A stretch of 64,000 nucleotides of DNA from UBA6144 sp964399165 (GCA_964399165.1 CAYNPO010000009.1:62001-126000), one strand, 5' to 3'. Positions 32,970 to 41,100 are shown, counted from the stretch's first letter. A program made the numbers and translations. Notes: generated from the sequence alone by a model not told the origin.

Positions 32970-33640
32970 GCATTCTTCTCCAGGTGGTCCATGAGGTTTT
33001 CGAGCGGGTGGAGCCCGTCGCCGAGTGGTTTGGATCGCCACAGGCGGGCCACGTCCAGCGCTCCTTGGGCGAAGAGCGAGCGGTCGTGGGCGTCGTGGGA
33101 AATCTTGATGGTTTCCCGGGGAAAGTTGAGCGTGAGCTCGTGGAAGCCCACTACGTCGCCCTCCCGGCGGGCGGTGATGTCCACCGGGAAATCGCTCCAG
33201 GCGGCCAGGGACTTGGCGGTACCGGAGGGCGCGTCGAGTTTCTTGGTGTGGTGGACGTCCAGGAGGGCCGCCTGGAAAGCGGGGAGGGAAGCCTTCATGC
33301 GGTTCACGGTTTTGATGAGCTGGCGGAAAAGCTGCACGCCAAGGGAGAAGTTGGTGGCATGGACCCAGGCGGTGCCGCGCTTTTTGAGTTCAGCATCCAG
33401 GCCCGCAGGCCACTCCATGCCGGTGGCCCCGATGACCATGGGGCGGCCGGAAGCCAGGAGCGTGGGTAAAACTTCCAGGAAGGCTTCACCTGGGACGAAG
33501 ACGATGCCAATATCGGCTTTCCCCAAGGCTTCGGTGTTCGGCGCGTTTTGGCGGCCGAAGGGCCCAATCAGGTCGGCGGGCGGGATGAGCGGGAGGAGAT
33601 GTCCCCCGGTTTTTCCCTTGCCGATGACCGCGATTTTCAT
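32966..33640 (-). CDS. dapB: 4-hydroxy-tetrahydrodipicolinate reductase, short form
   Basis: The 224-residue protein has the NAD(P)-binding GKGKTGG (8-14), the GATGMEWPAG region and the catalytic segment HHTKKLDAPSGTAKS. It is about 45 residues shorter than E. coli DapB, mostly because the N-terminal nucleotide domain has lost loops, so cofactor preference may differ. First gene of the dapB-dapA-dapD-nudix operon, each gene overlapping the next by one to four bases. It is divergent from the small zinc-ribbon gene at 33691; the 50-bp spacer must hold both promoters. Confidence 0.88.
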   Translation of the reverse strand: MKIAVIGKGKTGGHLLPLIPPADLIGPFGRQNAPNTEALGKADIGIVFVPGEAFLEVLPTLLASGRPMVIGATGMEWPAGLDAELKKRGTAWVHATNFSLGVQLFRQLIKTVNRMKASLPAFQAALLDVHHTKKLDAPSGTAKSLAAWSDFPVDITARREGDVVGFHELTLNFPRETIKISHDAHDRSLFAQGALDVARLWRSKPLGDGLHPLENLMDHLEKNA

Positions 33641-33690
33641 GGTGACGACCCCCGTTGCGACTATAGCGGGGAAAACAAGGGAAGGTCCAT

Positions 33691-34032
33691 ATGGAAGGCT
33701 GGTTGAAAGTCGGAACGATGGCGCTTCAGGAGGCGAAGGAACTCGAGCGAATCCTGAAGGAGCGCGGGGTGGAGGCCACCCTCAACCATGATTCCGCCAG
33801 CTGCACCCGGGGTTGCGCCGTGACGGTGGACGTCCTCGTGGCGGAAGAGTCGCGCCAAGCCGCGGGTGAGGTGTTGCGCGAGCGGTTCCAGGGCCTGGCC
33901 GAGGGGCAAGTGGACTGGGCCCTGCTTAACCACGTCTACGATCCTTCCGCCGCCGAGGCGGTCTGCCCGGCCTGCGGGACCCGCTTCGCCACCACCTCTC
34001 GGGAGTGTCCGGATTGTGGATTGGCCTTCTGA
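33691..34032 (+). CDS. DUF2007-like signal-transduction protein with zinc ribbon, 113 aa
   Basis: The N-terminal part (about 1-80) has the ferredoxin-like pattern of DUF2007 domains (ALQEAKELERILKERGVEATLNHD, then VDVLVAEESRQAAGEVL). The C-terminus is a compact zinc ribbon with four cysteines (CPACGTRFATTSRECPDCG). DUF2007 proteins are small, cytosolic and of unknown role, often ending in such a zinc finger. The ribosome site is GGAAGG, seven bases upstream of ATG 33691. It is divergent from the dap operon. Confidence 0.65.
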   Translation: MEGWLKVGTMALQEAKELERILKERGVEATLNHDSASCTRGCAVTVDVLVAEESRQAAGEVLRERFQGLAEGQVDWALLNHVYDPSAAEAVCPACGTRFATTSRECPDCGLAF

Positions 34033-34112
34033 CGGGGGCCCCCTGTAAAGATTGCACTTCCCGGGCTTTTTAGGCGGTTTTGGCCTAGGATCCCTTCCCA
34101 AGGGGAACCCCC

Positions 34113-34394
34113 ATGAGCTTCCAGAAATTCACCATTCTGAACCCCAAAGACACCGTCACCGCCCGGGAGACCGAGGTGGAGATGTTGATCAATCTGAACC
34201 ACATCGTCTCCATCAAGCCCATCCGCATCTCCAACCCGGACAAGCTGGTCAACGGCTTCTGGATCCGCACCACCAACGGCAAGAAATACAAGGCCGTGCA
34301 AATCCCGGGTGAGTTGCTCAAGACCATCGGCGAGCAGTACGCCAAGCCCATCACCGTCGCCCTCGACGGCGATGACGACCAACCTTTCCAGTAG
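34113..34394 (+). CDS. Small cytosolic protein, 93 aa, unknown
   Basis: ATG 34113 follows GGGGAA. The product is a beta-rich domain (MLINLNHIVSIKPIRI, FWIRTTNGKKYKAVQIPGELL) with an acidic tail. The order of strands and the TTNGKKY segment recall the small flagellar regulator FlbD, but this is a resemblance by eye only, and no flagellar genes are nearby. No signal or membrane segment. It is probably transcribed with the next gene (60 bp downstream). Confidence 0.6.
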   Translation: MSFQKFTILNPKDTVTARETEVEMLINLNHIVSIKPIRISNPDKLVNGFWIRTTNGKKYKAVQIPGELLKTIGEQYAKPITVALDGDDDQPFQ

Positions 34395-34454
34395 AGCTAA
34401 ATCCCCTCCCGTTTCCCCACCAGGCTCCGAGAAGAAGGGCACGGAGGGGATCCC

Positions 34455-34988
34455 ATGCTCAACTTGATCGAGAAGTACCGCCAACGCGCCCGCGAGCGCA
34501 AACCGGCCTTCAGCAAAGAGCACAGCGTCCTCCACTTCCTCACCCGTGACGACCACGCCTGGATCACCGCCCACCCGGGCATCCAGAAAAGCTTCCGCAA
34601 GCTGTTCACGCTACTGCCCTTCACGCTGGTGGAGGAACTGGTGAAGAACCCCGTGTGCTTCGTGCGAGCCGAAACCTTCCACGCCCGCGGGGCCGGAGCC
34701 TACCGGGCACGCAACACGGTGGTGGTGTTCCCCGAGTACCAACAGTTACTGGAAGAGGGTGACGGCGCTGGGGTGGCCTTCCTGGCCCACGAGATCGCCT
34801 TGGTTCTCTACGAGTGGAGCAACCCCGAGGACAAGGACCCCATGATGGCCGAAGTCGAGGCGGACAAATTCGTCTGCGACTTGGGCCTGGCCGATGACTT
34901 GGAGCAGCTGTTGCTGGCCATGGACGAATCCACTGACAAGCGCATGCGGTTGACCTATCTGACGCTCAACGCCTTCGGGCTAAACTGA
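34455..34988 (+). CDS. Protein with degenerate HExxH-like site, 177 aa
   Basis: The 177-residue protein has no signal or membrane helix. It contains AHEIALVLYEW (residues about 115-125), where a zincin would have HExxH; the second histidine is leucine. It is followed by a MAEVEADKFVCDLGL segment like the third-ligand region of ImmA/M48-type peptidases. So the fold may be that of a zinc peptidase that has lost activity and now serves as a binding protein. ATG 34455 follows GGAGGGGAT. A terminator-like hairpin follows at 35006. This reading is tentative. Confidence 0.6.
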   Translation: MLNLIEKYRQRARERKPAFSKEHSVLHFLTRDDHAWITAHPGIQKSFRKLFTLLPFTLVEELVKNPVCFVRAETFHARGAGAYRARNTVVVFPEYQQLLEEGDGAGVAFLAHEIALVLYEWSNPEDKDPMMAEVEADKFVCDLGLADDLEQLLLAMDESTDKRMRLTYLTLNAFGLN

Positions 34989-35005
34989 CCCTCCGCGCAA
35001 ACAGG

Positions 35006-35035
35006 AAACCTGGTGGATGGCCAGGTTTTCGCTTG
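35006..35035 (+). terminator. Probable intrinsic terminator
   Basis: A perfect 8-bp stem AAACCTGG / CCAGGTTT with a seven-base loop is followed by TCGCTTGTT, a weak T-rich tract. It lies 18 bp after the stop of the preceding gene. The poor T-run makes it less sure than the others in this window. Confidence 0.55.
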
Positions 35036-35063
35036 TTCCGGCCAAGACTTCCCCTCATCATAA

Positions 35064-35101
35064 GCGGATTAACCGTCCGGACTTTGTCCGGCCTTATCCG
35101 C
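35064..35101 (+). promoter_or_regulatory. Two-part hairpin in the leader of the DUF3015 gene
   Basis: GCGGAT (35064-35069) pairs with ATCCGC (35096-35101). Inside it CCGGAC-TTT-GTCCGG (35077-35091) forms a second perfect stem. The structure ends 4 bp before the GAGGGAG ribosome site of the gene at 35118, so it could affect translation or mRNA stability. The same core, GGACTTTGTCCGG, recurs in the terminator behind the gene (35613-35625). Confidence 0.5.
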
Positions 35102-35117
35102 ATTGAGGGAGATCCGC

Positions 35118-35579
35118 ATGAAAAAGTTCCTGCTCGCCATCGCTGCCACCGTCCTGTCCGCTTCCGCCTTCGCCGCCCCCTATGGCTCCGCCGGTTGCGG
35201 TCTCGGCTCCATGCTCTTCGAGAAAGACAACACCTGGTACAAGCAAGTCCTCGCCGCCACCACCAACGGCACCGGCTTCCAGACTTTCGCCATCACCCTC
35301 GGTACCTCCAACTGTGATTCTCCCGCTCCCGGCAAGACCGCCCAAGTTGAAGCCTTCGTAGAGGCCAACAAGCTGGCCCTGGCCAACGACATCGCCAAAG
35401 GCAAAGGTGAGACCATCTCCGGCCTCTCCAAAGTCTACGGCTGCGGCGACACCGCTTCCTTCGGCGCCGCCCTGAAGAGCAACTACCGCCACATCTACTC
35501 CAGCGCCACCGTCGCCACCAGCCACGTCGTTAACCGCATCAACGGCGTTGCCACCACCGTTTGCGGCGCCCAGATCTGA
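35118..35579 (+). CDS. Secreted DUF3015 family protein
   Basis: The 153-residue product has a signal peptide (1-20, ASAFAA) and the DUF3015 signature: GCGLGSMLF near the mature N-terminus and a TTNGTGFQTFAITLGTSNC stretch. A helical segment (VEAFVEANKLALANDIAKGKGETISGL) follows, and cysteines near both ends. DUF3015 proteins are abundant periplasmic or outer-membrane-linked proteins of unknown role. ATG 35118 has GAGGGAG six bases upstream. The gene is a single unit framed by a leader hairpin and a strong terminator that share a core sequence. Confidence 0.85.
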   Translation: MKKFLLAIAATVLSASAFAAPYGSAGCGLGSMLFEKDNTWYKQVLAATTNGTGFQTFAITLGTSNCDSPAPGKTAQVEAFVEANKLALANDIAKGKGETISGLSKVYGCGDTASFGAALKSNYRHIYSSATVATSHVVNRINGVATTVCGAQI

Positions 35580-35593
35580 ATTTCTTCCCATTC

Positions 35594-37507
35594 GTGGGTT
35601 CAAAGGGCGCCTGGACTTTGTCCGGGCGCTTTTTTTTCCTGCTCCTGCTGACAGCCCCCTGCTTCGCCGGCGTTCCCGACTGGGCCCAGGATGCGCAATG
35701 GCTCAACCTCGGTCATTACAAGCCAACGCTCTTCGGGCAAGAGAGCCAAGTGGACGGCCCGGCTTTCTTCCTTTCTCCCGAGGGAAAGAGCGACGGCGTC
35801 GATGAATTGGCCCGCACCATCCTCGCCTTCAAGGGGCTCAAGGCCCCCTACGGGAAAGACTCGGCCCTGTGCCGCTTCCCGGCCCGCTATCTGTGGCTCA
35901 AGACCAAGCTTCCCCAACTCACCCTGGACCCCGCGGCCGAGTGCGCGGACTTCCGGGCCTTCAAGGACAAGCTCAACGCCAAGTCCGTAAGCATGGTCTT
36001 CTCCTCCTATTTCATCAACACGCCGGCCTCGGCGTTCGGCCACACTTTCCTGCGCTTCAACAGCTCGCCCCACCGCTCGGACAACCTGGACCAGGCGGAG
36101 CTTTTGGACTACGGCGTGAGCTACTCCGCCCAGATGCAGGGATCCAACCCACTGGTCTACGTGGTGGAGGGGCTCTTCGGCCTTTCCAAAGGCGTGTTCA
36201 CCGCGCTCCCGTACTACTACAAGGTGCGCGAGTACAACGACTTCGAGTCCCGCGACCTGTGGGAGTACAAGCTCAAGTTCACCCAGGCCCAAATCGACAT
36301 GATGGTGGCCCACGCCTGGGAGCTGGGGCCCACTTGGTTCGATTACCTGTACTTCACCGAAAACTGCGCCTACCACATGCTCAGCCTCTTGGAGGTGGGC
36401 AACCCGGAGCTGGAACTCACCGCCAAGATGCCTTCCCTCTACGTGATCCCCGTGGACACGATCCGCGCCGTGGCCGAGGAGCCGGGGCTGGTGCAGGGCC
36501 TTCGCTACCGGCCTTCGGTGCTGTCGCGGCTCGAGTGGCGGAGCGCCCGTCTCCCCCCCCAACGTGTGCGCCAGGTACGGGACATGGTGGAGGAACCCAA
36601 GCAGCTCGCGGATGTAATCGGCAAAGTTCCGGACACCGACACCCGGGCCCGCATGCTCGAGACCGCGGTGGAGGCCTTCGACTTCCTTAACGCCAAAGAA
36701 CTCGTCTACCGGCCCAAAGAAACCCATCCGGACAGGCACGAGCTGCTGCTCGCCAGGAGCGACGTGGACGTGATCCTGCCCGACGAGGAACAGATGCCGC
36801 CGGAAGGGGAGTGGCCCGACCGCGGCCACCGCTCCCAGCGCTGGGGCGTGGGCGGGGGATACCGCGACGGGCAGGGGGCCTTCGGGCTGGGACACATGCG
36901 CTTCGCCCTCCACGACTTGTTGGATCCCCTGCCTGGGCAGCCGGCCTTCTCCGAGATCCACTTCGCCGGCCTCACCGGCCGCTTCGAACAAAACGAGTAC
37001 GGCAGCTGGGACAAGCTCCATTTGGAAAACTTGGACATCTTCCGCGTGACCAGCGTTCAGCCGGTGACGGAATGGCAGCGGGCCACGTCCTGGACCGGCC
37101 GAATCGGCGCCCGCACGCTGCAGGACCAAACGTGTCCGGGCTGCTTCTCCTGGGTCGCCGAGGGCGGGGTGGGGGCCACCATCGGGCCCAAGCTCTCCGA
37201 GTCCTTCGTGTCCCTCTTCAATAAGTTCGAATTGGACCATTCCACCGGCTTTCCCACCCAGTGGCGCTTTGGGGTGGGCCCGGAACTGTGGGGCAGGTGG
37301 GTGCCATCCCGCAAACTCAGCGTGTTGGGCGTGCTGGGATACAAGTGGGTCAACTTCCTCGAGGCGCCGCTTTTCGCGGAGCATGTCTTTACGCAATCGT
37401 TGGAACTTCGTTACCATTTCACACAAGACGTCTCCCTCGCCTTGAAGGGCGAGGGCCAGCAGGAGGAAGGACGTGCGTTCTCCGCGGGTTTTTACCGTTT
37501 TTTCTAG
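35594..37507 (+). CDS. DUF4105 family membrane-associated protein
   Basis: The protein of about 637 residues begins with a signal peptide (FFFLLLLTAPCFAG) and continues as a DUF4105 protein. Visible are MVFSSYFINTPASAFGHTFLRF, YGVSYSAQ, GLFGLSKGVFTALPYYYKVREYN-type segments and a beta-rich C-terminal half that could form a barrel or sandwich. The first half resembles the bacterial Lnb N-terminal periplasmic domain. No ATG is available; GTG 35594 or TTG 35618 are candidates, and both lie in or before the terminator of the preceding gene. So the start codon and the signal-peptide phenylalanines are encoded within the terminator hairpin and its T-run. The 3' end overlaps the next gene by 35 bp. 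Confidence 0.75.
   Translation: MGSKGAWTLSGRFFFLLLLTAPCFAGVPDWAQDAQWLNLGHYKPTLFGQESQVDGPAFFLSPEGKSDGVDELARTILAFKGLKAPYGKDSALCRFPARYLWLKTKLPQLTLDPAAECADFRAFKDKLNAKSVSMVFSSYFINTPASAFGHTFLRFNSSPHRSDNLDQAELLDYGVSYSAQMQGSNPLVYVVEGLFGLSKGVFTALPYYYKVREYNDFESRDLWEYKLKFTQAQIDMMVAHAWELGPTWFDYLYFTENCAYHMLSLLEVGNPELELTAKMPSLYVIPVDTIRAVAEEPGLVQGLRYRPSVLSRLEWRSARLPPQRVRQVRDMVEEPKQLADVIGKVPDTDTRARMLETAVEAFDFLNAKELVYRPKETHPDRHELLLARSDVDVILPDEEQMPPEGEWPDRGHRSQRWGVGGGYRDGQGAFGLGHMRFALHDLLDPLPGQPAFSEIHFAGLTGRFEQNEYGSWDKLHLENLDIFRVTSVQPVTEWQRATSWTGRIGARTLQDQTCPGCFSWVAEGGVGATIGPKLSESFVSLFNKFELDHSTGFPTQWRFGVGPELWGRWVPSRKLSVLGVLGYKWVNFLEAPLFAEHVFTQSLELRYHFTQDVSLALKGEGQQEEGRAFSAGFYRFF
35607..35637 (+). terminator. 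Strong terminator behind DUF3015, overlapping DUF4105 start
   Basis: GCGCCTGGAC-TTT-GTCCGGGCGC (35607-35629, one T-G pair) is followed by eight T residues. It would end the DUF3015 transcript, yet it also sits at the beginning of the DUF4105 gene, where the T-run encodes part of the signal peptide. Read-through transcription or a promoter within the DUF3015 gene is needed to express that gene. Confidence 0.85.
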
Positions 37508-38174
37508 TCTGTGCGCCGGGAGCCTCCTGCTGGCGTGTTCTACGCTGCGAGGACAAAGCATGCTCCCCACGGGCTTCGTCTCCCTGTCACAATCCTGCCC
37601 CGGCCTGGTCGTCTCCGCTGACTACGCCACCCGCGACAACTTCACCGGCTCCGTGGTGGACGGATACCGCCGCGTGGAGGCAGTGCTGAGCGAGAAAGGC
37701 GCCCGCGCCCTGTGCGCCGTCCAGGAAGAAGCCGCCCGCCAGGGCCTGGCCCTGAAGATCTTCGACGCCTACCGGCCGGAGAAAGCCGTGCGCTTTTTCC
37801 AGGAGTGGGCCCAGCGTCCCGAGGGTGACCCGGAACGCAAGCGCCGCCACTATCCCACCCATACCAGGGAGGAACTCTTCGAGCGCGGCTACATCGCGGC
37901 CCGCTCCAGCCACTCCCGCGGAAGCGCCGTGGACCTCACCTTGGTGCGTGCCTCGAGTGGACAGGAACTCGACATGGGCTCCATCTTCGATTACTTCCAC
38001 GAGCGCTCCCACACCGCGGCCCGCGGGCTCAGTTCCGCCCAACGGGCCAACCGGCAACTGCTGAAAGGGTTGATGGAAAAACACGGCTTCAAGAATTACG
38101 ACAAGGAGTGGTGGCACTACTCCCTGGTGCAGGAAGCTTTTCCCGGCCAGTCTTTCGATTTCGACATCCAGTGA
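37473..38174 (+). CDS. D-Ala-D-Ala dipeptidase-like lipoprotein (DdpX/VanX family)
   Basis: The 233-residue product has a lipoprotein signal (LLLACST, lipobox cysteine about residue 22) and the M15D fold. The zinc site is SSHSRGSAVDLTL (His and Asp ligands), and the catalytic Glu and last His ligand lie in KEWWHYSL. DdpX/VanX enzymes cut D-Ala-D-Ala; anchored in the periplasm this could recycle peptidoglycan fragments. The start is GTG 37473 with AGGAGGAAGG before it, inside the end of the DUF4105 gene, so translation is coupled. Confidence 0.85.
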   Translation: MRSPRVFTVFSSLCAGSLLLACSTLRGQSMLPTGFVSLSQSCPGLVVSADYATRDNFTGSVVDGYRRVEAVLSEKGARALCAVQEEAARQGLALKIFDAYRPEKAVRFFQEWAQRPEGDPERKRRHYPTHTREELFERGYIAARSSHSRGSAVDLTLVRASSGQELDMGSIFDYFHERSHTAARGLSSAQRANRQLLKGLMEKHGFKNYDKEWWHYSLVQEAFPGQSFDFDIQ

Positions 38175-38327
38175 TTAAACATCCGGGAAAAAGCTCCCGA
38201 GCTCGTTGTAGGAAACCAGCCGCCACACTTCATTGATTTCAAGGGACTTCAGATTGTTGCGCCAGTAGACCACTGCCAGGACGGGGGTTGCCAGCCAGAG
38301 GACCGTGCGTGCCAGGAAATGGGCCAT
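38175..38327 (-). CDS. Small single-pass membrane protein, 50 aa
   Basis: This short frame was found by reading the spacer. ATG 38325-38327 is preceded by a near-perfect Shine-Dalgarno (AAAGGAGG, five-base spacing) and stops with TAA at 38175-38177. One N-terminal membrane helix (about 5-20, LARTVLWLATPVLAVVYW) is followed by a polar cytoplasmic or periplasmic tail ending SFFPDV. It starts the base after the stop of the dipeptidase gene on the other strand. Function and family unknown. Confidence 0.55.
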   Translation of the reverse strand: MAHFLARTVLWLATPVLAVVYWRNNLKSLEINEVWRLVSYNELGSFFPDV

Positions 38328-38485
38328 AGGAACCTCCTTTTCTGTCCCCATTATGCCCCTATCTAAGATTTTCCAGTCTTAAACATGGGTCAGATCCTCG
38401 TTAAGGACGCGTCAAACATCATTTGGGTGACTGTTTTTGTCGGCCTGGAAAACGAGGGGAAAAAAACTCCTGCCGACGGTTTTGG

Positions 38486-38514
38486 TTGGGGGATGGTTAT
38501 CCAAGTCCTATAAT
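38486..38514 (+). promoter_or_regulatory. Candidate sigma-70-type promoter of the SelO-like gene
   Basis: TTGGGG (38486-38491), 17 bp spacer and a perfect -10 TATAAT (38509-38514) lie in the 244-bp spacer about 58 bp upstream of the ATG at 38572. The -35 is weak, but the -10 and spacing are ideal, and no other such match is seen in the spacer. Confidence 0.5.
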
Positions 38515-38571
38515 TTTATTGAGCGCTTCCATGAAGGAACGATCGGTACTCGCACAAGGACGGCCACTGCA

Positions 38572-40431
38572 ATGATGAACCCGGTGAAGAAGCCACGCCC
38601 AGGGGCGGAAGAGGCCAAGAGGGCCTACCCCCAGTTCGCCAAGATCAACGGGGAGCACCCCTTCAAGGCGCAGGTGCCGGATGGCCGCGTGGAATACCGC
38701 GTCCGCTTCAAGAAAGGCGGCAAGGTCGCTTTCTTCCATTTTGAGCTCGCCCGCCAGATGGGGCTCATTCCCAAGGACCATCCCGACACCCTGACCCCTG
38801 AGCTGGAAAAGCAGATCCTTGAGACCTTCAGCCTCCAGATCATCAACGAGTGGGACATCGAGAACAACATCAAGTTCCCTGAAGACGAGATCCGTCCCAA
38901 CACCTACATGGCCACCCGCTACCTTCAGCTGCAGCATCCGGACAAAACGGGCCGCACCTCCGGCGACGGCCGCACCATGTGGAACGGCCAGATCCGTCAC
39001 CAGGGCACCACCTGGGACATCTCGAGCTGTGGCACCGGTGGCACGCGCCTTTCGCCCGCCGTGAACATCCATAAGAAATTCTTCCAGACCGGCGACCCCT
39101 CCATCTCTTACGGCTGCGGGTGCTCCGAGGTGGGCGAGGGCCTCGAGACCCTGTTCTTCTCCGAGGTGTTGGGCAAAAATCGCGTTCGCACCGAGCGTCT
39201 GCTCGCCATCGTCGAGTACGACAAGGGACTCGCCATCAACGTGCGCGCCTACCCGAACCTCCTTCGCCCATCGCACTTCTTCGGGCACTTGAAGCAAGGT
39301 AACCTCAAGGCCCTCAAGCAGGTCGCCGACTATCATATCGAGCGGCAGGCCCTGAACGGCGAGTGGGGCGAGGCCAAGCCCAAGGCGGGCGCCGAGCGCT
39401 ACCAGCAACTCCTCGAGCGCGTTACCCGCGCCTTCGCCGAGACGGCCGCCCGCTTCGAGGATGAGTACATCTTCTGCTGGCTCGACTGGGATGGCGACAA
39501 CATCCTGATGGACGGCGCCATCATCGACTACGGCTCCATCCGCCAATTCGGACTCTTTCACAGCGAGTACCGCTACGACGACGTCCAGCGCTTCTCCACC
39601 ACGATCCTGGAGCAGAAGCAGAAGGCGAAGTACATCGTCCAGTGCTTCGCCCAGATCGCGGACTTCCTCGCCAAGGGCAAGAAGCGCCCGCTGGGCGAGT
39701 TCAAGAACCACCCTTCCCTCAAGCGCTTTGAGGAGATCTTTGAAGAGGCCAAGTACAGGAACCTCCTGCACAAGATGGGCCTACGCGAGAAGGTCGCGGA
39801 GACCCTGCTAAAGAACCACTTGAACGACGTGCGCGTTTTCCGGCGCGCCTTCACCTGGTTCGAGCGCGCCAAGAGCCAGCGTGGGCCCTACAAGGTCGCC
39901 GACGGCATCACCCGCGACGCCGTCTTCTGCATGCGCGACATCCTGCGCGAGATGCCCCAAATGTTCCTGACCCGCGGTGAGGCGCTGACCCCCTCCGAGT
40001 TCATAGAGATCATCCGCTCCTCCTACGCCAGGAAGCAGGACCTCCGCCTCACGCCCATGATGCTCCGGCAGATCACCCGTTTCCAGGCCTCCTACCTGAA
40101 GCTGGTGGAGCTTTCCGCCAAGGCCCAGAAGAAGGAGCGCTCCCAGGTGCTGCTCGACATCACCATGCGCTCCTCCGTCATCAACAAGTATGACCGCGTG
40201 ACCGGCGACTCCATCAGCCACGTGGTGGAGAAAGTCAGCAAATGCCGCCCCAAACTGCGCGGGGACGAGCTCTACCAACTCATGCAAAGCTTCTCCCACT
40301 ATCAGACGCTGGACCCGGACCAGCGGGCAGCGCCCGCCGAGGCCGAAGCGGGGGAGGACGCCCAGGGCCGCCAACGAACCATCCTGCGCGGCATGGCCGA
40401 CATCGTGAGGGAGTGCCGCGAAGGGCTTTAA
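38572..40431 (+). CDS. SelO/YdiU-like pseudokinase, putative protein AMPylase
   Basis: The 619-residue cytosolic protein resembles the SelO family at several places: a glycine/serine-rich loop and the strand RTERLLAIVEYDKGLAINVRAY. The equivalent of the metal and DFG-like segment reads DWDGDNILMDGAIIDYGS, with N310 and D319 in the right order and spacing (SelO reads NTDNMSI then IDYGP). SelO proteins transfer AMP to serine, threonine or tyrosine and act in redox stress. Overall similarity is low and the C-terminal 250 residues are unlike SelO, so I treat this as a distant branch. ATG 38572 is used. A peptidase gene follows after 6 bp. Confidence 0.5.
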   Translation: MMNPVKKPRPGAEEAKRAYPQFAKINGEHPFKAQVPDGRVEYRVRFKKGGKVAFFHFELARQMGLIPKDHPDTLTPELEKQILETFSLQIINEWDIENNIKFPEDEIRPNTYMATRYLQLQHPDKTGRTSGDGRTMWNGQIRHQGTTWDISSCGTGGTRLSPAVNIHKKFFQTGDPSISYGCGCSEVGEGLETLFFSEVLGKNRVRTERLLAIVEYDKGLAINVRAYPNLLRPSHFFGHLKQGNLKALKQVADYHIERQALNGEWGEAKPKAGAERYQQLLERVTRAFAETAARFEDEYIFCWLDWDGDNILMDGAIIDYGSIRQFGLFHSEYRYDDVQRFSTTILEQKQKAKYIVQCFAQIADFLAKGKKRPLGEFKNHPSLKRFEEIFEEAKYRNLLHKMGLREKVAETLLKNHLNDVRVFRRAFTWFERAKSQRGPYKVADGITRDAVFCMRDILREMPQMFLTRGEALTPSEFIEIIRSSYARKQDLRLTPMMLRQITRFQASYLKLVELSAKAQKKERSQVLLDITMRSSVINKYDRVTGDSISHVVEKVSKCRPKLRGDELYQLMQSFSHYQTLDPDQRAAPAEAEAGEDAQGRQRTILRGMADIVRECREGL

Positions 40432-40437
40432 CCACCC

Positions 40438-41100
40438 ATGAAACTGGTGATGTATTCGGGCGGTGACGCCCGCGCCAACCGCGCGTTGGATGACGAGCTG
40501 ATGCGGATGGTGGGCCCTAAGAACCCACTCTTTGCCTATATCCCGGCCTCCTCCTACCTTTCCGAGATCGAGTTTGAGCACTTCGTGGGTCAGTACACTC
40601 CCCAGAAAGTGCGCCGGTTCCTGCATTTCCCGGTGGACGTGCCCTTCGACAAGACGCTCTTCAAAGAGGTCATGAAGGCCGACGTCATCCACCTGGGCGG
40701 TGGGAACACCTTCCACTTCCTCTTGTGGCTCAGGAAGACCAAGATGCTGGAGGCCCTGCGGGACTACGTCTACCGGGGCGGAATCCTCACCGGGCTTTCC
40801 GCCGGCGCCATCATGATGTCCCGGGACATCACCACCGCCGGCATGCCCAGCTTTGACCGCGACGAGAACCACGACAACATCAAGAACCTCAACGCCCTGG
40901 GGCTGGTGGAGTTTGACTTCTTTCCCCACTACCGGAACTCACCCCGCTACGACGCCGAGTTTAGGAAGCTCAGCAAGCGCCTTCGCCGGCGCCTCTACGC
41001 CTGCCCGGACGGAGCCGGCATCGTGATGGACGGGGAGCGGCTGACCTTCGTGGGACCCACTTGGCTCTTCCATGACGGGAAGAAGATCGCGCTGAACTAA
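40438..41100 (+). CDS. Peptidase E-like serine peptidase (S51)
   Basis: The 220-residue protein has the class-I glutamine-amidotransferase-like fold of S51 peptidases. The nucleophile S121 lies in GLSAGAIMM, preceded by VIHLGGGNTF and followed by a histidine segment (FFPHYRN). E. coli PepE cuts Asp-X dipeptides, while related cyanophycinases cut aspartate-arginine polymers; the substrate here cannot be told. It starts 6 bp after the SelO-like gene and overlaps the next convergent gene by 4 bp. The two-gene pair with SelO-like is not a combination I know. Confidence 0.8.
   Translation: MKLVMYSGGDARANRALDDELMRMVGPKNPLFAYIPASSYLSEIEFEHFVGQYTPQKVRRFLHFPVDVPFDKTLFKEVMKADVIHLGGGNTFHFLLWLRKTKMLEALRDYVYRGGILTGLSAGAIMMSRDITTAGMPSFDRDENHDNIKNLNALGLVEFDFFPHYRNSPRYDAEFRKLSKRLRRRLYACPDGAGIVMDGERLTFVGPTWLFHDGKKIALN

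Noticed and set aside
35600..37570. 656-codon antisense frame opposite the DUF4105 gene
   Set aside because: No domain or signal is seen, and the DUF4105 gene on the other strand has clear family motifs; it is a third-position GC shadow.
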